Shown one piece after another: positions 17,412 to 26,500 of a DNA stretch of 64,000 bases. Both the position numbers and the translations under genes were made by a program. The notes under the pieces are model-generated. The model searched no databases. It was given only the letters and a program-made list of their open reading frames with translations, and was not told the DNA's origin. This DNA is from Aureibacter tunicatorum (GTDB lineage: Bacteria > Bacteroidota > Bacteroidia > Cytophagales > Cyclobacteriaceae). How positions within the stretch are numbered: the first letter of the stretch is position 1; the number at the start of each line of letters is the position of its first letter. The DNA lies in assembly GCF_036492635.1 (NCBI RefSeq), contig NZ_AP025305.1, positions 930,001 to 994,000 of the forward strand, read 5' to 3'.

Positions 17412-18344
17412 CTAGTCTCTCAAGAATAGCGAACTGATTGACTCATTGTCATGCAGTTTTCTGATAGCTCTTGAGAAAAGGTCGGCAACAGAAAGTACTT
17501 TGATTTTTTCGCACTCTTGTTTTAGAGGAATAGAATCTGTTACGATTAGTTCTTCTAGTTCTGAGTTTGCGATGTTGTCATAAGCTTTTCCAGAAAGAAC
17601 AGGGTGTGTGCAGACAGCTCTTACGCTGTTAGCTCCTTTTTCTTTAAGCAATGAAGCTGCTTTGCAAAGCGTTCCGCCCGTGTCGCAGATGTCGTCCACA
17701 AGGATGACGTCTTTGCCTTCCACGTCGCCAATTACTTGCATTGAAGCCACTTCGTTGGCTCTTTTTCTGTGCTTGTCGCAGATTACCATGTCCGCAGTGA
17801 ATACTTTGGCGAAGTTTCTCGCTCTACCAGTGCCTCCCACGTCAGGAGCTGCGAAGATTAGGTTTTCTAGGTTCAATGACTTGATGTATGGAACGAAGAT
17901 GTAAGATCCGTCCATGTGATCCACAGGGATATCGAAGAATCCTTGAATCTGTCCTGCGTGAAGGTCGCAAGTCATTAGTCTGTTGGCCCCGGCAGCAGTA
18001 AGTAGATTGGCTACTAACTTGGCACCGATTGGAACTCTTGGCTTGTCTTTTCTGTCTTGTCTTGCGTATCCGAAGTAAGGCGCAACTACAGTAACGTATT
18101 TGGCACTTGCTCTACGGCATGCGTCGATCATCAATAGAAGTTCCATTAAGTTGTCAGCAGGAGCGAAAGTCGATTGTACTAGGAATACATCGCATCCTCT
18201 TACTGAGTCATTGAAGTTTGGAGCAATCTCTCCGTCACTGAATTTAAGTATGTCGACATCGCCAAGGGTTGTGCCGTAGCAGTGTGCGATTTGTTCCGCT
18301 AAGTAGCGGGAATTCGTGCCGGAAAATATTTTTACAGCTGACAT
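17412..18344 (-). CDS. prs: Ribose-phosphate pyrophosphokinase (PRPP synthase)
   Basis: Makes PRPP from ribose 5-phosphate and ATP, feeding purine, pyrimidine (including the nearby pyrE step), His and Trp synthesis. Its 310 residues include the ATP-site FGYARQDRKDKPRVPIGAKL, the metal-binding DLHAGQIQGFFDIPVDHM, the regulatory-flexible segment CDKHRKRANEV, and the PRPP loop VILVDDICDTGGTLCKAA. Class I bacterial type by length and motifs. First gene of the prs-rplY-pth group. Confidence 0.97.
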   Translation of the reverse strand: MSAVKIFSGTNSRYLAEQIAHCYGTTLGDVDILKFSDGEIAPNFNDSVRGCDVFLVQSTFAPADNLMELLLMIDACRRASAKYVTVVAPYFGYARQDRKDKPRVPIGAKLVANLLTAAGANRLMTCDLHAGQIQGFFDIPVDHMDGSYIFVPYIKSLNLENLIFAAPDVGGTGRARNFAKVFTADMVICDKHRKRANEVASMQVIGDVEGKDVILVDDICDTGGTLCKAASLLKEKGANSVRAVCTHPVLSGKAYDNIANSELEELIVTDSIPLKQECEKIKVLSVADLFSRAIRKLHDNESISSLFLRD

Positions 18345-18390
18345 AGTTTTTTATGAAGCTTTGAATTTAAACTTTGTTTTTAAATCTCGT

Positions 18391-18458
18391 TGTCGGACTG
18401 GGAATCGAACCCAGATCTTCCGGAAACTCCGGTTGCGCGGCCATTGCGCTATCTGACA
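18391..18458 (-). tRNA. tRNA-like element with abnormal anticodon arm (possible tRNA pseudogene)
   Basis: The minus strand shows a 7-bp acceptor (TGTCAGA with TCCGACA, one A-C mismatch), a D arm GCGC-AATGGCC-GCGC and a perfect T arm CTGGG-TTCGATT-CCCAG. Between D and T arms only 19 bases are left after position 26, two or three fewer than a normal anticodon arm plus variable loop. They fold as CCGGA/TCCGG around three bases (GTT), so no seven-base anticodon loop can be drawn. An arginine tRNA origin is a guess. It is either a decayed gene or a very unusual tRNA. Confidence 0.5.
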
Positions 18459-18587
18459 AATGGCTTGAAATAGTTTTATCAAATCATGGAAAATTCGATA
18501 AAAGCTATCAATTTGGAAATTGCCTCGGCAAAGGTAGTAAATTTCTGTGTAAGAAGCTTTAAAGCGTCTGTAATTTTTAAGAATCGA

Positions 18588-19376
18588 TTACTTTTGGTTC
18601 AAGAAACTGTTAACGATATTGAAATGAGAGCCTCGAATGATGTTTATTTTGGCGGTGGGAATTTTTTTTCGAATGCTTTTTTCATATGCAACCGGGTTGA
18701 TGATATGATCATGTTCCCCCAGAAAGATCTCCATGCTCTTTGCGACGTTGGTTTCGAGCGCCTTAGAAATGTATGGCAGATTAGGATTGAGGCTTGAAAG
18801 GCAGATCCATGTATTGAAAACTTTATTTCTGTGAGCTTGATCTTTTACTTCTTGCAACACAAATTTGGCTGTAGAGTTCGTGATCATTTTCACAGTTCGC
18901 AAGGCTTTGATTGGCAATGTGACAATCGAAGGGTTGTGCATTACAGTTTTGAATATTGTTTCGCCTAGTTTGCTTGTGGTTGCGAGTCTAAAGAAGAAAT
19001 TTTTTTTAATGCCTTCAGGAGCTATGAGTGTGATCTTATCGCATGACTCTTGGAAGTGCTCGAATATGTACAGGGCGGGAATAGCGCCTATACTGAATCC
19101 TAATGCTTCAAAATCCTTTATTTTCTCTTTTTCAAACAATGTTTTAAACGCTTCAATCCCTTTATAGGATTTAAGGCATTTGTTGGAAAAGCAATGGCTT
19201 TTTCCATGATAAGGCAAGTCTATGGCAATGATTCGGTGATTTGGAAATTTTTTTTCAAAATTACTGAAAATAGTATGTGTTTGTCCAAACCCGTGAAAGC
19301 AAATCAACGTTTTGTCTCCCGAACTGTACGATTCGTAGTGCAATTTGCCATTATCGAAATTTATCTGGGGCATCAT
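18588..19376 (-). CDS. Alpha/beta hydrolase
   Basis: A 262-residue cytoplasmic hydrolase of the alpha/beta fold. The oxyanion HG motif is LICFHGFGQTHTIF (residues ~24-37), followed by IIAIDLPYHGKSHC. The nucleophile elbow is GFSIGA (Ser about residue 96), the acid is probably in EIFLGEHDHIINP, and the catalytic His lies in RGSHFNIV near the C-terminus. It resembles the MenH/YfbB-like small esterases by size, but there are no menaquinone genes here, so the substrate stays open. It stands divergent from the TetR gene at 19504. Confidence 0.87.
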   Translation of the reverse strand: MMPQINFDNGKLHYESYSSGDKTLICFHGFGQTHTIFSNFEKKFPNHRIIAIDLPYHGKSHCFSNKCLKSYKGIEAFKTLFEKEKIKDFEALGFSIGAIPALYIFEHFQESCDKITLIAPEGIKKNFFFRLATTSKLGETIFKTVMHNPSIVTLPIKALRTVKMITNSTAKFVLQEVKDQAHRNKVFNTWICLSSLNPNLPYISKALETNVAKSMEIFLGEHDHIINPVAYEKSIRKKIPTAKINIIRGSHFNIVNSFLNQK

Positions 19377-19447
19377 TTTTTGAGTTTGATACCCAAAATT
19401 AACTAAGCAGGATAAATTTTGTCTCTTTATAGTTTAAAAAACCTAAA

Positions 19448-19471
19448 AAACTTTTGGAATTCTAAAAGTTT
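19448..19471. promoter_or_regulatory. 24-bp palindrome, candidate TetR operator
   Basis: Half-sites AAACTTTTGGAA (19448-19459) and TTCTAAAAGTTT (19460-19471) are inverted repeats matching at 11 of 12 positions. It overlaps the -33 box and spacer of the TetR-operon promoter, the expected site for autorepression. Confidence 0.65.
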
Positions 19472-19482
19472 CCATAGTTTTG
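19453..19482 (+). promoter_or_regulatory. Promoter of the TetR-RND efflux operon
   Basis: TTTG at 19453-19456, 18 bases, then TAGTTTTG at 19475-19482, fitting the Bacteroidota -33/-7 consensus. The start site would be near 19489, just ahead of the TetR coding region. Confidence 0.65.
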
Positions 19483-19503
19483 CGATAGAATTTGATTAAA
19501 ATC

Positions 19504-20127
19504 ATGATTTACTATATGGAAGATCAGGAAAACATAAAGAACAACATAGTGGCTGTCAGCGATCGCATATTCAAATTAGGCGGTGTGCGAAGCGCTACCA
19601 TGAGCGATATCGCCAAGGAGCTGGGCATGTCGAAGAAGACATTGTACCAATATTTTTCCAATAAGGAGGAAATCGTGGAAGAAGTGGTGAGAAGATCCTT
19701 GGATAGAGACAAGGAGTTGTTTGATCGAATTTGGGAGGAAAGTGAGAATCCGGTGGAGAAAATCGTAAGATCTTTTCAAAAACTGACGGAAATGATAAAA
19801 GAGGTTAACCCTGTTTTTTACTCTGACTTGAAGAAACTCTACCATAATGTGGATAAGGAAATGATTTGTTGCCACAAATATGAGTTTGTGATGGAGCGAA
19901 TCATAAAGATGTTGGAAGATGGGAAAGAGCAAGGTTATTTCAGACAAGATGTTTCCCCTGAAATTGTGGGTAGACTGCATATTGAAATTTCAGAGCTTAT
20001 CTTCAGTAGAGGCGCCGGCTTGGTGGAATTCGATATCACTGAATTGCTGTACCAATATAGAGAACTATTTCTTTTTGGAATTTTGTCTCAAAAAGGACGC
20101 GAATATTATAAAGAACTAACTAATTAA
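19504..20127 (+). CDS. TetR/AcrR-family repressor of the adjacent efflux operon
   Basis: A 207-residue regulator. The N-terminal helix-turn-helix is clear: RIFKLGGVRSATMSDIAKEL then GMSKKTLYQYFSNKEEIVEE. The C-terminal helices (from about residue 80) form the ligand pocket and dimer face and match the Bacteroidota TetR_C type. In-frame starts are ATG 19504 and ATG 19516 (MEDQENIKNN); an earlier TTG at 19492 would be too close to the predicted transcription start. It is first in an operon with TolC, adaptor and RND pump genes, so it most likely represses that pump until an inducing compound binds. The palindrome at 19448-19471 is the candidate operator. Confidence 0.9.
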   Translation: MIYYMEDQENIKNNIVAVSDRIFKLGGVRSATMSDIAKELGMSKKTLYQYFSNKEEIVEEVVRRSLDRDKELFDRIWEESENPVEKIVRSFQKLTEMIKEVNPVFYSDLKKLYHNVDKEMICCHKYEFVMERIIKMLEDGKEQGYFRQDVSPEIVGRLHIEISELIFSRGAGLVEFDITELLYQYRELFLFGILSQKGREYYKELTN

Positions 20128-20144
20128 ATAAATTAAAACAATAA

Positions 20145-21500
20145 ATGAGAGATATGCTCCGAGCATTGCTTCTTGCACTGGTGATTTACACTTTATCGAT
20201 CAGTAGAGGCTTTGCACAAGAATCGTCGCAACAGCAGACTTCGGTTAAAATGAGTTTGCAGGAATGCGTGGATTTCGCTCTGGAAAATCATGTGGATATC
20301 ATCAACGCTGAAATAGAGCAAAGGATTGCCAAAGCTAAAGTTGGCGAGACTAGAGCTATTGGTTTGCCGCAGATTAACGCTGCCGGGGGAATCAATAATA
20401 ACTATAAACTGGGAAAAGCTGTATTTGATACTCCGGATGGAGTGCAAGAAGTAACTTTCGGTAGTAAGTATGATGGGAATTTGCAGTTGTCTGGGTCGCA
20501 ATTGTTATTTGACGGAACGTATATCGTAGGCTTGAAAGCCGCGAATGTTTATACAGACTTAACGGATAAGCAGTTGATTAGCACTAAGATTGATAGGGTG
20601 CAGGCAGTGATGGAATCGTACTATCAGATTCTGATAAGCGAAACAAGGTTGGATGCTTTTGAATCGAATCTAAACCGTCTTGATACTACATTAAGAGAAA
20701 CTACATTATTGTATGAAAATGGCTTTGCTGAGAAAATCGATGTTGACAGGATTAAGGTTAATTACAATAATGTAAAAACTGAGATCAACAAGGTGGAACG
20801 ATTGATCGACTTCAGTTATATGAATTTGAAATATCAAATTGGAATGCCTTTGGAAAATCAAATTTCTTTGAGTTCTGAATTGATTGATCCAGGTGTAATG
20901 TCTTTGGTTGATGAAAGCTTTCAAAAAGCCGATCCGGAAATGCGTATTGAATATCAAGAGTTAGGAGTTAATATTAGATTGGCAGATCTTGATATGAAGC
21001 AGTTTCAAATGCAGTATTTGCCACAAGTTTCCCTTGTTGGAAATTATGGATGGAATGGTATTGGACAAACTTGGACTCAGATAAATACATTCGCTCAACC
21101 TAGTTGGTTTGGTGTAGGAGCTATTGGTTTGCAAGTGAAGCTTCCGATCTTTGAAGGCGGGCGTAAGCCTTACGCTGTTCGTCAAGCAAGATTGAAGAAA
21201 CTACAGTTGGAGAATCAGAAGAAATTGCTAGCACAGGGTATTCAAGTTGAAATCAAGCAAAATAGAGATCAATTGTTAGCTGCTTTTCAAGACGCTGCTT
21301 TTCAAGAAGAAAATGTTGAGTTGGCGACAAGCGTAGTATATACAACACGCCAAAAATATGTGGAAGGCATCGGGTCCAACTTGGAATTGATAACTGCTGA
21401 AAACGACTTGACGCAAGCGCAAATCAATTATTATAATTCTTTGTATGAATCTATCGTAGCATATATCGCTCTCCAAAAAGCAATGGGGATTTTATATTGA
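20145..21500 (+). CDS. TolC-family outer-membrane efflux channel
   Basis: Outer-membrane channel of the RND efflux complex, 451 residues. A signal peptide ends after residue ~25 (SRGFAQ). Two internally similar halves of long helices follow, with the family phrases MSLQECVDFALENHVDIINA (residues 36-55), GLPQINAAGGI, and near the end GVGAIGLQVKLPIFEGGRKP and LTQAQINYYNSLYESIVAYI. Begins 17 bases after the TetR stop, so the two are co-transcribed. Full length for the family. Confidence 0.93.
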   Translation: MRDMLRALLLALVIYTLSISRGFAQESSQQQTSVKMSLQECVDFALENHVDIINAEIEQRIAKAKVGETRAIGLPQINAAGGINNNYKLGKAVFDTPDGVQEVTFGSKYDGNLQLSGSQLLFDGTYIVGLKAANVYTDLTDKQLISTKIDRVQAVMESYYQILISETRLDAFESNLNRLDTTLRETTLLYENGFAEKIDVDRIKVNYNNVKTEINKVERLIDFSYMNLKYQIGMPLENQISLSSELIDPGVMSLVDESFQKADPEMRIEYQELGVNIRLADLDMKQFQMQYLPQVSLVGNYGWNGIGQTWTQINTFAQPSWFGVGAIGLQVKLPIFEGGRKPYAVRQARLKKLQLENQKKLLAQGIQVEIKQNRDQLLAAFQDAAFQEENVELATSVVYTTRQKYVEGIGSNLELITAENDLTQAQINYYNSLYESIVAYIALQKAMGILY

Positions 21501-21515
21501 TAAATGAATACTAGC

Positions 21516-21553
21516 AGTGCTTATTGGAAATGATTGCATAAGGCACTTTTTTA
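21516..21553 (+). terminator. Terminator-like hairpin inside the efflux operon
   Basis: AGTGCTTAT (21516-21524) pairs with ATAAGGCACT (21538-21547, one bulge), followed by a T run. Placed between the TolC and adaptor genes, it may lower transcription of the downstream pump relative to TetR and TolC (inference). Confidence 0.5.
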
Positions 21554-21598
21554 TCATCAATTGAATAACAAGCATATACCATAATCAATACTAGAGAA

Positions 21599-22741
21599 AT
21601 GAAAAGAATATTTCAATCAGCTATATTAATGGGCTTGATAGTTCTCGCATCTTGCCAAAGCGAAGTCGAGAAAAAGAAGGCCAAATATGAAGAGTTAAAA
21701 CAAGAGCTTCTTCAAGGAAAGGGGAAGTTGGATCAGTTAGAAAAAGAAATCACAGAACTGGACCCTGAATGGAAAAAAGGCAATGAGCCAAATGCGCTGT
21801 TGGTGAAGATCGAGAAGATCAAAAAACAACCATATGTGCATAAAATCCTAGCCAGAGGCGCGGTGGAATCCAGACAAAATGTTGAAGTAGGGGCTGAGTC
21901 TACAGGTAGAATTTTACAAGTATTCGCTTTAGAAGGCAAAGTATTCAAAAAAGGCCAACCGCTTGTGATTGTTGATTCTGAATCGATCAAAAATCAAATC
22001 GATGAAGTTCAAATCAATTACGATTTGGCCAATGAGATATATTTGAAAAGAAAAAGACTGAGAGAAAACAATGTAGGAACAGAGGTGGAGTTCCTAGAGG
22101 CTAAGAACAAAAAAGAGGCTTTGGAAAAGCAGCTTAAGACTTTGAGAACAAACTTGGAATATACGGTAGTTAAAGCTCCTTTTGATGGAACTGTAGATGA
22201 AGTATTCGTGAGACAAGGCCAGGTGACTGCTAATGGCTCTCCTTTGTTGAGGTTTGTAAGTCTTAAGGACATGTATGCGTTGTCGAATGCTTCGGAAAGA
22301 TACTTGGGTACTTTTAGTGTTGGAGATAGCGTGGATGTTGAGTTCCCTACATTAGGCAAGACAATGACGCTGAATATTGACGCGATTGGAAAAGTGATTG
22401 ATAAAGTCTCAAGAACTTTTACTGTAGAAGCTAGAATACCAAGCGGACAGCCGAATATTCAACCGAATATGGTGACCATCATGAAGATTGCCGATTATTA
22501 TAATCCAGATGCGGTGGTAGTTCCTACGAATGTGATCTTGGAAGACAAGCATGGCAATTATGTGTATACGATTTCCAAAGATGATTTGGATAGAACTGTA
22601 GCGGAGAAAAAGTATGTGGTTGTGGAAAGCGATTATGAAGGTGATGCTTATGTCTCTGAAGGTTTGGAAGAAAATGATGTGATCATAATAAATGGCCACC
22701 GTCAAGCGACTCCGAACACTATTGTTCAAATCGTGAAGTAG
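21599..22741 (+). CDS. RND efflux periplasmic adaptor (MFP lipoprotein)
   Basis: Adaptor of the multidrug-type RND complex, 380 residues. It has a lipoprotein signal with Cys19 (LIVLASCQSE). A charged coiled coil at about 22-60 is an added N-terminal feature common in Bacteroidota adaptors. The lipoyl halves are near 95-130 (VEVGAESTGRILQVFALEG) and 192-225 (VVKAPFDGTVDEVFVRQGQV). A shorter helical hairpin lies between them, then beta-barrel and membrane-proximal domains to the end. It precedes the pump gene by 33 bases. Confidence 0.93.
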   Translation: MKRIFQSAILMGLIVLASCQSEVEKKKAKYEELKQELLQGKGKLDQLEKEITELDPEWKKGNEPNALLVKIEKIKKQPYVHKILARGAVESRQNVEVGAESTGRILQVFALEGKVFKKGQPLVIVDSESIKNQIDEVQINYDLANEIYLKRKRLRENNVGTEVEFLEAKNKKEALEKQLKTLRTNLEYTVVKAPFDGTVDEVFVRQGQVTANGSPLLRFVSLKDMYALSNASERYLGTFSVGDSVDVEFPTLGKTMTLNIDAIGKVIDKVSRTFTVEARIPSGQPNIQPNMVTIMKIADYYNPDAVVVPTNVILEDKHGNYVYTISKDDLDRTVAEKKYVVVESDYEGDAYVSEGLEENDVIIINGHRQATPNTIVQIVK

Positions 22742-22774
22742 AATGTATTTTTGTGAGATTTTACACTTATTCCA

Positions 22775-25700
22775 ATGGAAGAAAAAGATAAAAATAAATT
22801 GCTGAAAGAGTTCGGTTTGACCACCATGTCGGTCAATAACCGAGCTACAGTATTCGTGATTACGGTGTTGATCATAACCTTTGGAGTATTCTCTTATCAA
22901 TCATTGCCAAGAGAAAATTTCCCCGAGGTTAAAATTCCAACTGTATATATAGGTACAGCTTATCCAGGGAACTCTCCGATTGATATGGAGGATTTGGTAA
23001 CAAGACCCATAGAGCGGGAAGTGAAGCTGGAAAAAGATATAGACAAAATCACGTCGACATCTGTTGACGGTTATTCAGCGGTATCAGTTGAGTTCGCGAC
23101 AAATGTTGATGTGAGCGATGCGTTGTCAAGAGTTAAGAATGCCGTTGACAAGGCGAAAATTGATTTGCCTAAAGATTTGCCTGCTGATCCTGATGTGCAG
23201 GAGCTTGACTTTGCCGAGTTTCCAATTTTGAATATTAGTTTCTCGGGAGATTATTCCAAAGCTCAGTTGCGTGATTTTGCGGACATGCTGAAGGATCAAG
23301 TGGAAAGGTTTCCAGAAGTTTCAAAAGGTGAGATCAAAGGTGTGGACGACCGAGAGGTGCATATCAATGTTGACCCTTATGAAATGGAAGCCCGTGAAAT
23401 TAGTTTTGGCGATATAGAGCAAGCTGTTCAGGCTGAAAATATTAATGTGTCAGGCGGTGAGATTGTCAATGATGGAATTAGACGATCTGTAAGAATCGAG
23501 GGAGAATTCGAGAATCCTCAAGGCATGCTTGATATCATTGTGAAAGAAGAAGGAAGCAAGCCGGTTTACTTAGGCGATATCGCTACGGTTGATTACGGTT
23601 ATGTGGACCAAGAAAGTTTCTCTAAAGTGAACTTGCATCCAGTAGTGACTCTTGATGTCATCAAAAGAAGTGGAGAAAACTTATTGGATGCTACCGAGAA
23701 GGTATATGGATTGCTTGATCAGATGCAGGAGACGAAAGTTTTTCCTTCTGATTTGGAAATTATCGTGACAGGTGATCAGTCGACAAAGACTAGAAAAGAT
23801 GTTAAGAACTTGGAGAACAATATCATATCGGGTGTGATCTTGGTGGTATTGGTGCTTCTATTTTTCTTGAATACTCGTAATGCCTTATTTGTGGGTATGG
23901 CGATTCCGCTATCCATGTTTATGTCATTTATGATTTTGGGAGCTTTTGGCATTACGATCAATATGATGGTATTATTCTCCTTGATCATGGCTTTGGGTAT
24001 GCTCGTGGATAATGGTATTGTGGTAGTGGAAAATGTCTATCGTTTGATGGAGGAAGGGATGAACCCGATTGAAGCTGCCAAAAAAGGTGTTGGAGAGGTT
24101 GCTTGGCCGATAATCGCGTCAACAGCTACTACATTGGCTGCGTTCTTGCCTTTAGCTTTATGGCCGGGAATTATGGGGCAGTTCATGAGGTATTTGCCGA
24201 TAACATTGATGATTACGCTTTCAAGTTCATTATTTGTGGCATTGGTGATTAATCCTGTTTTCATCGCTACTTTCATGAAAGTTGAAAAAGAGAAAAAGGT
24301 TATTAATCATAAAAGAGTATTGACGATTGGCGGAAGCTTGATATTGGTAGGGATATTATTCTTGGTGTTTAAGAAGACGGTTGTCGGGAACTTATTTGGC
24401 GTGGCAGGTACTTTAGTGTTGTTGGATGTGTATGTTTTGACTCCGTTGGCGCATAAGTTTCAAAATACTCTATTGCCGTGGCTTGAGAGAGTATATGAAA
24501 AAGTGTTGACTTCAGCGCTTAATGGCAAAATGCCATACATATACTTTGGCGGTACTGTGATGGCCTTATTTGTATCGTTTGGTCTTCTGGTGAACTTTAT
24601 GCCAAATGTTCTTTTCTTCCCGGAGAATATTCCAACGCAAGTGCACGTATTTGTGGAATATCCAGTAGGGACTGATATTCAAAAGACCATTACACTTGCA
24701 GAGGAATTAGAAGTGAGTGTGAATAAAGTCTTGGAGCCATACAGACATGCGGTGAAGTCGGTTGTGACAAGTGTAGGAATTGGCTCAAATGATCCTGGAG
24801 CAGAGATCACAGCAGAAGGAGCTGCTACGCCTCATAAAGCTAGAATTACCGTTGACTTTGTGGATTTTGAAGAGCGAGAAGGCGTGGATACGCGTGAAAT
24901 TCTAAATGAAATAAGAGGTGTCACTGGCGGATATGTTGGCGTGAGTGTGACAGCGGATAAAAACTCCGATGGACCTCCAGTTGGTAAGCCTGTTCAGATA
25001 GAAGTATCTGGTGAAGATTATCAGCAGATCATTGAAATTAGCGAGAACTTGATTTCTAGAGTGAATAATTCAGGAATTGAAGGTATCGAAAAGTTGAAGT
25101 CGGACTTGGAGGTTGGAAAGCCTCAGTATTCTTTGAAACTTGACAGAGAGCAAGCTAGAATATTTGGAATATCGACAGGCCAAATTGCCGAAGAGCTTAG
25201 AACATCGATCTTTGGTAAGGATATTTCCACATACAAGGACGGTATTGATGATTGGGATATTAAAGTAAGATTGGCGGAGCCATATAGATACGATCCGACG
25301 ACATTGTTGAACAGAAGAGTTACTTTCCAAAATAAGCAAGGTAAAATCGTTCAGGTGCCGATATCGTCAGTTGCTAATTTTGACTTGACTTCGACATATG
25401 GAGCGATAAAGCACAAGGATCAAAAGCGTGTGGTAACGATTACTTCCAATGTCTTGGACGGATATAACGCGACATTGATAAATGACCAAATTAGAAATTT
25501 GGTGGATGGAATGGAGTTGCCGATAGGATATAATATCGTGTTTGGTGGCGAGCAGGAGAAGCAAGCTGAGGAAATGGCTTTCTTGAGTCAAGCCTTGTTG
25601 TTGGCGATCTTCTTGATCTTTATCATTTTGGTGGCTCAGTTCAACGCAATTTCAGCACCTTTCATCGTATTGAGTTCGGTAGTCTTTAGTACAATTGGCG

Positions 25701-26176
25701 TGTTTATGGGATTGGTTATATTCCAAATGGACTTTATTGTCATCATGACCATGTTGGGAATCATCTCCTTGGCGGGTATTGTGGTGAACAATGCGATCGT
25801 ATTGATTGACTATACAAATTTGCTTAAAGCCAGAGCGGAAGAAGAGCTTCCTAAAGGAAAAACGCTTACTATTGAGATGATTAAGGAGCAGATTGTGAAT
25901 TCAGGGAAAACGAGACTTCGTCCAGTATTATTGACTGCGATTACTACTGTGCTTGGTTTGTTGCCGTTGGCTATCGGATTGAATATCGACTTTATCAAAT
26001 TTTTACAAGAGTATAATTTTGATTTCTTTGTTGGTGGTGATAACGTGGCTTTCTGGGGACCAATGTCATGGACAATTATTTTTGGTTTGACATTCGCTAC
26101 ATTCTTGACGCTAGTCATCGTTCCAGTGATGTATTTATTGATTGAAAAATTGCAAAAGGCTTTAAGAAGGTCTTAA
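22775..26176 (+). CDS. RND multidrug-type efflux pump, inner-membrane subunit
   Basis: Proton-driven inner-membrane pump, 1133 residues. N-terminal membrane helix at about 22-40, then the porter domain with VKIPTVYIGTAYPGNSPIDM, and helices carrying GMLVDNGIVVVENVYRLMEE (residues ~408-428). The second half repeats the fold and ends with IISLAGIVVNNAIVLIDYTN and TRLRPVLLTAITTVLGLLPL. It is about 90 residues longer than usual. The extra length includes a lysine-rich loop and two added hydrophobic segments near residues 505-560, just before the second-half first helix. No metal-RND acidic signature is present, so organic compounds are the likely substrates. Last gene of the TetR operon, closed by a terminator. 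Confidence 0.94.
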   Translation: MEEKDKNKLLKEFGLTTMSVNNRATVFVITVLIITFGVFSYQSLPRENFPEVKIPTVYIGTAYPGNSPIDMEDLVTRPIEREVKLEKDIDKITSTSVDGYSAVSVEFATNVDVSDALSRVKNAVDKAKIDLPKDLPADPDVQELDFAEFPILNISFSGDYSKAQLRDFADMLKDQVERFPEVSKGEIKGVDDREVHINVDPYEMEAREISFGDIEQAVQAENINVSGGEIVNDGIRRSVRIEGEFENPQGMLDIIVKEEGSKPVYLGDIATVDYGYVDQESFSKVNLHPVVTLDVIKRSGENLLDATEKVYGLLDQMQETKVFPSDLEIIVTGDQSTKTRKDVKNLENNIISGVILVVLVLLFFLNTRNALFVGMAIPLSMFMSFMILGAFGITINMMVLFSLIMALGMLVDNGIVVVENVYRLMEEGMNPIEAAKKGVGEVAWPIIASTATTLAAFLPLALWPGIMGQFMRYLPITLMITLSSSLFVALVINPVFIATFMKVEKEKKVINHKRVLTIGGSLILVGILFLVFKKTVVGNLFGVAGTLVLLDVYVLTPLAHKFQNTLLPWLERVYEKVLTSALNGKMPYIYFGGTVMALFVSFGLLVNFMPNVLFFPENIPTQVHVFVEYPVGTDIQKTITLAEELEVSVNKVLEPYRHAVKSVVTSVGIGSNDPGAEITAEGAATPHKARITVDFVDFEEREGVDTREILNEIRGVTGGYVGVSVTADKNSDGPPVGKPVQIEVSGEDYQQIIEISENLISRVNNSGIEGIEKLKSDLEVGKPQYSLKLDREQARIFGISTGQIAEELRTSIFGKDISTYKDGIDDWDIKVRLAEPYRYDPTTLLNRRVTFQNKQGKIVQVPISSVANFDLTSTYGAIKHKDQKRVVTITSNVLDGYNATLINDQIRNLVDGMELPIGYNIVFGGEQEKQAEEMAFLSQALLLAIFLIFIILVAQFNAISAPFIVLSSVVFSTIGVFMGLVIFQMDFIVIMTMLGIISLAGIVVNNAIVLIDYTNLLKARAEEELPKGKTLTIEMIKEQIVNSGKTRLRPVLLTAITTVLGLLPLAIGLNIDFIKFLQEYNFDFFVGGDNVAFWGPMSWTIIFGLTFATFLTLVIVPVMYLLIEKLQKALRRS

Positions 26177-26196
26177 AAATCAGAGATATAGAAAAA

Positions 26197-26226
26197 ACTC
26201 CTTGCCAAAAATCAAGGAGTTTTTTT
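26197..26226 (+). terminator. Intrinsic terminator of the efflux operon
   Basis: ACTCCTTG (26197-26204) pairs with CAAGGAGT (26213-26220), followed by a T run. Confidence 0.88.
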
Positions 26227-26500
26227 ATTTGACTAACATTTAACATTTCAGTATAAAGTAAATTTTTACTTCTCGCTTAATTAATTATTTGAACATATAA
26301 AATGACAACCTTTGGAGCGTAAGCTGCTTTGCTTACATTGAGAATGAGCCATTGATGTAAAATATTGAACTTCGATGGCGAATTTGGCGTGTAGCGTAGC
26401 AATGCTCCAAAGGTTTCTTTCATTATGTATATCGAGATGCCGTTGGAAAACGTTAGAGTATAATAAGTTAATTATAAAATGGGCGCTGAGCCGAAATGTT

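Noticed and set aside
18374-18562. 62-codon plus-strand frame over the tRNA-like element
   Set aside because: Its first half is simply the reverse complement of the tRNA-like sequence, a common source of false small proteins.
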